From assembly GCA_947466075.1 (NCBI GenBank), contig CANIBP010000002.1:1-64000 (forward strand): a stretch of DNA of 64,000 bases, read 5' to 3'. This DNA comes from Verrucomicrobiaceae bacterium (GTDB lineage: Bacteria > Verrucomicrobiota > Verrucomicrobiia > Verrucomicrobiales > Verrucomicrobiaceae). The notes below the pieces were generated by a model. The model was not told the DNA's origin. It did no database searches and saw only the letters and a list, made by a program, of their open reading frames with translations. The translations under genes and the position numbers were made by a program. Shown here piece after piece: positions 61,723 through 64,000 of the stretch (the first letter of the stretch is position 1; each line of letters opens with the position of its first letter).

Positions 61723-63273
61723 TTACTCCAGCCGCTTCAAACTGCCGATGCGATACGCGCCGTCGAGCAGGCGCATGTTGTCACGTTCGGCGCTGAAGGA
61801 ATCAAGGTAGAGGATGTGCGGAAACTCGTCGAGTTCGATGACATGCCAAGAGTCCTTCGCGTTCTTGAACGCTTCCGCGAGATCGTTGAGGTCGTTGATG
61901 GCTTTGCCGTTCACTTTGTTGACCACCTGGCCGCCTAGCTTGTCATAGCCCTGCGCACTTGGCGTGGGCAGCACCATGCTGAGGAAGACGAGTTTCTTGC
62001 GGCCTTCTTCTTCGTATTTGTCGGGATGCGTGGCAATACGCGTGAGGCGCAGGATGGCACCACTGCGCTGTTCTTCACCAAAGGCGTCAAGATACGGGCG
62101 AGAGAGTTCCTGAAACAGCAAGCCGCCCATAAGAACGTAACGTGGACCTTTGTCGAACTGATATGGCAGCACGAGGTAGTCATCGGGATTGCGACGCGCG
62201 AGCTGGCCGTTGAGCGTGACCTCTTTGCCTTCACGGACGACTTTGATCTCCACCTTGTCACCGACATAGGCACGACCACGCACGAGATGGCTGGAGCTGA
62301 GAGCACCAAACTGCGGATCTTTGTAGTCGCCACGTGAGTCGATAGTGAAGCCGTTGATGGAGATGAGAATGTCGCCTTTTTTCATGCCGGCTTTCTCAGC
62401 GCTGCCGCCTTTCATGACCGTGCTGATGAGAACACCGGGCGCATTGGGCTTGAGGCCGAGGTAGTCGCGGAACTGCTCGTCTTGCGTGGACTGCAGCTCC
62501 ATGCCGAGACCGGGAAAGCCTTCATACTTGCCATCGGCCACATCTTTGAGGAAGTGCTCAATAATGGGCGCAGGCAGAATGGTGGTGACCTGATTTTTCG
62601 AGTCGTAGCTCAGCAGCAGGCCGGCGAGTTTACTGCCCTTGACCACCGGAAGTGTGAAGCTGTTTGCCTCGCTGCGGATGATGCCATTCGCTTCATAGAC
62701 GAGGAAGCCTGAGCCTTCGACGTTGTAGCGACGCGTGAGCACCTTGCCAATGCGCAGCGGACTTTCGATGATTTCGCCCACGCGGCCGGTTTGCAGAATG
62801 GAAACCGCATCACCGATGCGTGCACTGGCATCCACCGCCATCGGCTTGAGTCCGGCAAAGAACGCTTTCTGCTTGTCCGAAGGCGCCGACTCCAGCAGGG
62901 CAAGATTCGCTTCATAATCGACCGCCACGACCTTCGCAGGAATCTTCTGGCCGCTCTCCGGCAACTCCAGCTCAATGTAAGTCGCATCCGCTGCCATCTG
63001 GCCGGTGACGAGCACACGGTTGTCCGCCAATACGACGCCGAGGCCGCGACGACCCGAAGGCGATTCCTTCTGCCACGGGAGATGCAGGTTGTACGGCTGC
63101 GAGGTGGCGTTCACCTTCACCAACGAGCTGTTTTGCACGACCGACTCAAGTTGAGCCGTGCTCCGCAGAACAGGGATCGGTTTTGATTTGGTTCTCGGGG
63201 CTTCTGGCGCGGAAGTCTGTGCCTGCAAGGCGGTGGCACTAACTGCGAGGAGAAAAAGTGGAATAAACTTCAT
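61723..63273 (-). CDS. exported Deg/HtrA-like protein without a protease triad, PDZ-bearing
   Basis: The 516-residue protein has a signal peptide (MKFIPLFLLAVSATALQA), a trypsin-like beta-barrel (about 45-245), a PDZ domain (about 260-360, with GVLISTVMKGGSAEKAGMKKGDILISING) and a second PDZ-like domain. The positions of the catalytic residues are lost: VLVTGQMAAD stands where TAAHV is expected, and LPVVKGSKLAGLL where GNSGGPL is expected. It may be a chaperone, adaptor or inactive partner for the neighbouring protein. Confidence 0.85.
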   Translation of the reverse strand: MKFIPLFLLAVSATALQAQTSAPEAPRTKSKPIPVLRSTAQLESVVQNSSLVKVNATSQPYNLHLPWQKESPSGRRGLGVVLADNRVLVTGQMAADATYIELELPESGQKIPAKVVAVDYEANLALLESAPSDKQKAFFAGLKPMAVDASARIGDAVSILQTGRVGEIIESPLRIGKVLTRRYNVEGSGFLVYEANGIIRSEANSFTLPVVKGSKLAGLLLSYDSKNQVTTILPAPIIEHFLKDVADGKYEGFPGLGMELQSTQDEQFRDYLGLKPNAPGVLISTVMKGGSAEKAGMKKGDILISINGFTIDSRGDYKDPQFGALSSSHLVRGRAYVGDKVEIKVVREGKEVTLNGQLARRNPDDYLVLPYQFDKGPRYVLMGGLLFQELSRPYLDAFGEEQRSGAILRLTRIATHPDKYEEEGRKKLVFLSMVLPTPSAQGYDKLGGQVVNKVNGKAINDLNDLAEAFKNAKDSWHVIELDEFPHILYLDSFSAERDNMRLLDGAYRIGSLKRLE

Positions 63274-63314
63274 GGGATCATCTAGGCGAAAGGTTTCAAG
63301 GAGTGTTCACGCGG

Positions 63315-64000
63315 CTATTCATCACCGAGGTAGGAGTCTGCCTGGATGTTGTAGGTCTGCATGATGCGCTTATGCGCGGCAGCGGCGAGTTCGCGCTTGA
63401 GCACGAGCGGGCGGTTTTTTTCCAGCAGCCGAATTTCAAGAAAGGGCTTGTCCTGTTTCTCCAGCGCCGTCTTCACATCCTTGAGTGACTTGATCTTCAC
63501 GCCGTTGATTTCATCCACGATGCTGTGCGCGTAAGGCGTGAGCCACGTGTTCACTTCATCTGGCAGCACATTGGTAAGCACCACCGGCTCGGGACGTTCG
63601 ACGTAGAGCTTGTCGGTGAGGAAGTTATCGAAGATGTAATTCACCGTGTCGTCACGCATCTGGTGCGCGTCCATCAGGTTGCGGTCCAGCGGCTGAAACA
63701 CGAGTCCGGCATGCACGATGTAACGCGGACGCTGGTTGTACTGCGCGCCGAGACGGACATAGGGGTCAAAGCGTTTCAGTGTCACTGTGGCCTCCAGCTT
63801 CTTGCCCTCACGCATGTATTTCAGCTTGATGGTGTCGCCGGCAAACTTGCGTTCGACGATCTCATTCATGTCCATCAGTTCACCCTCAAAACGGACGAGG
63901 CCGTTGTTCATCACGGGATTGTCATCAATACTCAAAATGACATCGCCAATCTTCAGCAATTCGCCCACGCTGCCTGCAGGCTCGACATCGGCCACCATCA
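63315..64000 (-). CDS. second Deg/PDZ protein, cut by the window edge
   Basis: At least 227 residues of the C-terminal part are visible: a PDZ-type domain (EPAGSVGELLKIGDVILSIDD) and a second domain whose ending (DEINGVKIKSLKDVKTALEKQDKPFLEIRLLE) parallels that of the 516-residue neighbour. The N-terminal protease part, if present, lies beyond 64000. The gene is 41 bp upstream of the triad-less gene on the same strand, so both are likely expressed together. Confidence 0.85.
   Translation of the reverse strand, partial: MVADVEPAGSVGELLKIGDVILSIDDNPVMNNGLVRFEGELMDMNEIVERKFAGDTIKLKYMREGKKLEATVTLKRFDPYVRLGAQYNQRPRYIVHAGLVFQPLDRNLMDAHQMRDDTVNYIFDNFLTDKLYVERPEPVVLTNVLPDEVNTWLTPYAHSIVDEINGVKIKSLKDVKTALEKQDKPFLEIRLLEKNRPLVLKRELAAAAHKRIMQTYNIQADSYLGDE

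Overview
The window reads as ordinary chromosome of a free-living bacterium of the Planctomycetes-Verrucomicrobia group, most likely a Verrucomicrobiae member near Prosthecobacter or Verrucomicrobium. The reasons are marker families typical of that group: a DUF1549/DUF1553 cytochrome paired with a Tat-exported DUF1501 protein, a giant dehydrogenase-HEAT-cytochrome c protein, an FGE-sulfatase domain fused to a kinase fold, NIPSNAP and SBBP secreted proteins, and a DUF6600 lipoprotein. GC is high, strong Shine-Dalgarno sites are rare, and several starts are TTG or GTG. I saw no rRNA, tRNA, phage, transposase or CRISPR. The genus assignment is inference.

Layout. 0.2-6.8 kb: a membrane protein with a suspicious in-frame stop, mutS, a TerB-like protein, an esterase, and a flotillin/NfeD pair. 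6.9-11.1 kb: a three-gene operon built around a receiver-pseudokinase-TM-FGE protein. 11.1-19.8 kb: pabB, NIPSNAP, beta-propeller and 3D-domain exported proteins, an acyl-CoA synthetase, ThuA-like protein and class I fumarase, with two patches of degenerate 21-bp repeats. 19.9-20.9 kb: a toxin-antitoxin pair and an isolated moaE. 21.0-25.8 kb: the giant PVC-type cytochrome protein, which carries several in-frame REP-like palindromes. 25.8-29.1 kb: two Cys/Met-metabolism PLP enzymes flanking a second toxin-antitoxin pair. 29.1-31.1 kb: pyrH, frr and a hexapeptide acyltransferase. 31.2-34.5 kb: a lipoprotein and a membrane protein.

34.7-42.1 kb is a phosphate-acquisition locus: a phosphate-type porin diverges from pstS-pstC-pstA-pstB-pstB. 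Their shared control region holds two near-identical palindromes (TGACG-4-CGTCA), and PstC carries a roughly 300-residue coiled-coil insertion. 42.2-47.1 kb: a secreted protein coupled to coaX, then alaS and an orphan pseudopilin.

47.1-54.9 kb is the most interesting block: nine tightly packed or overlapping genes on the minus strand encoding a desaturase, FAD oxidase, DUF1365, CFA-type methyltransferase, DUF1475, DUF2062, DUF1295, a coclaurine-N-methyltransferase-like CFA relative and a TPR protein. This looks like one operon for desaturating and then methylating or otherwise modifying membrane acyl chains, possibly to cyclopropane, methyl-branched or furan fatty acids. 55.0-64.0 kb: the DUF1549/DUF1501 pair, rsuA, a Tyr/Ser-rich lipoprotein, a YceH-like protein, and two adjacent Deg/PDZ proteins. 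The first of these lacks a recognisable protease triad; the second runs off the window.
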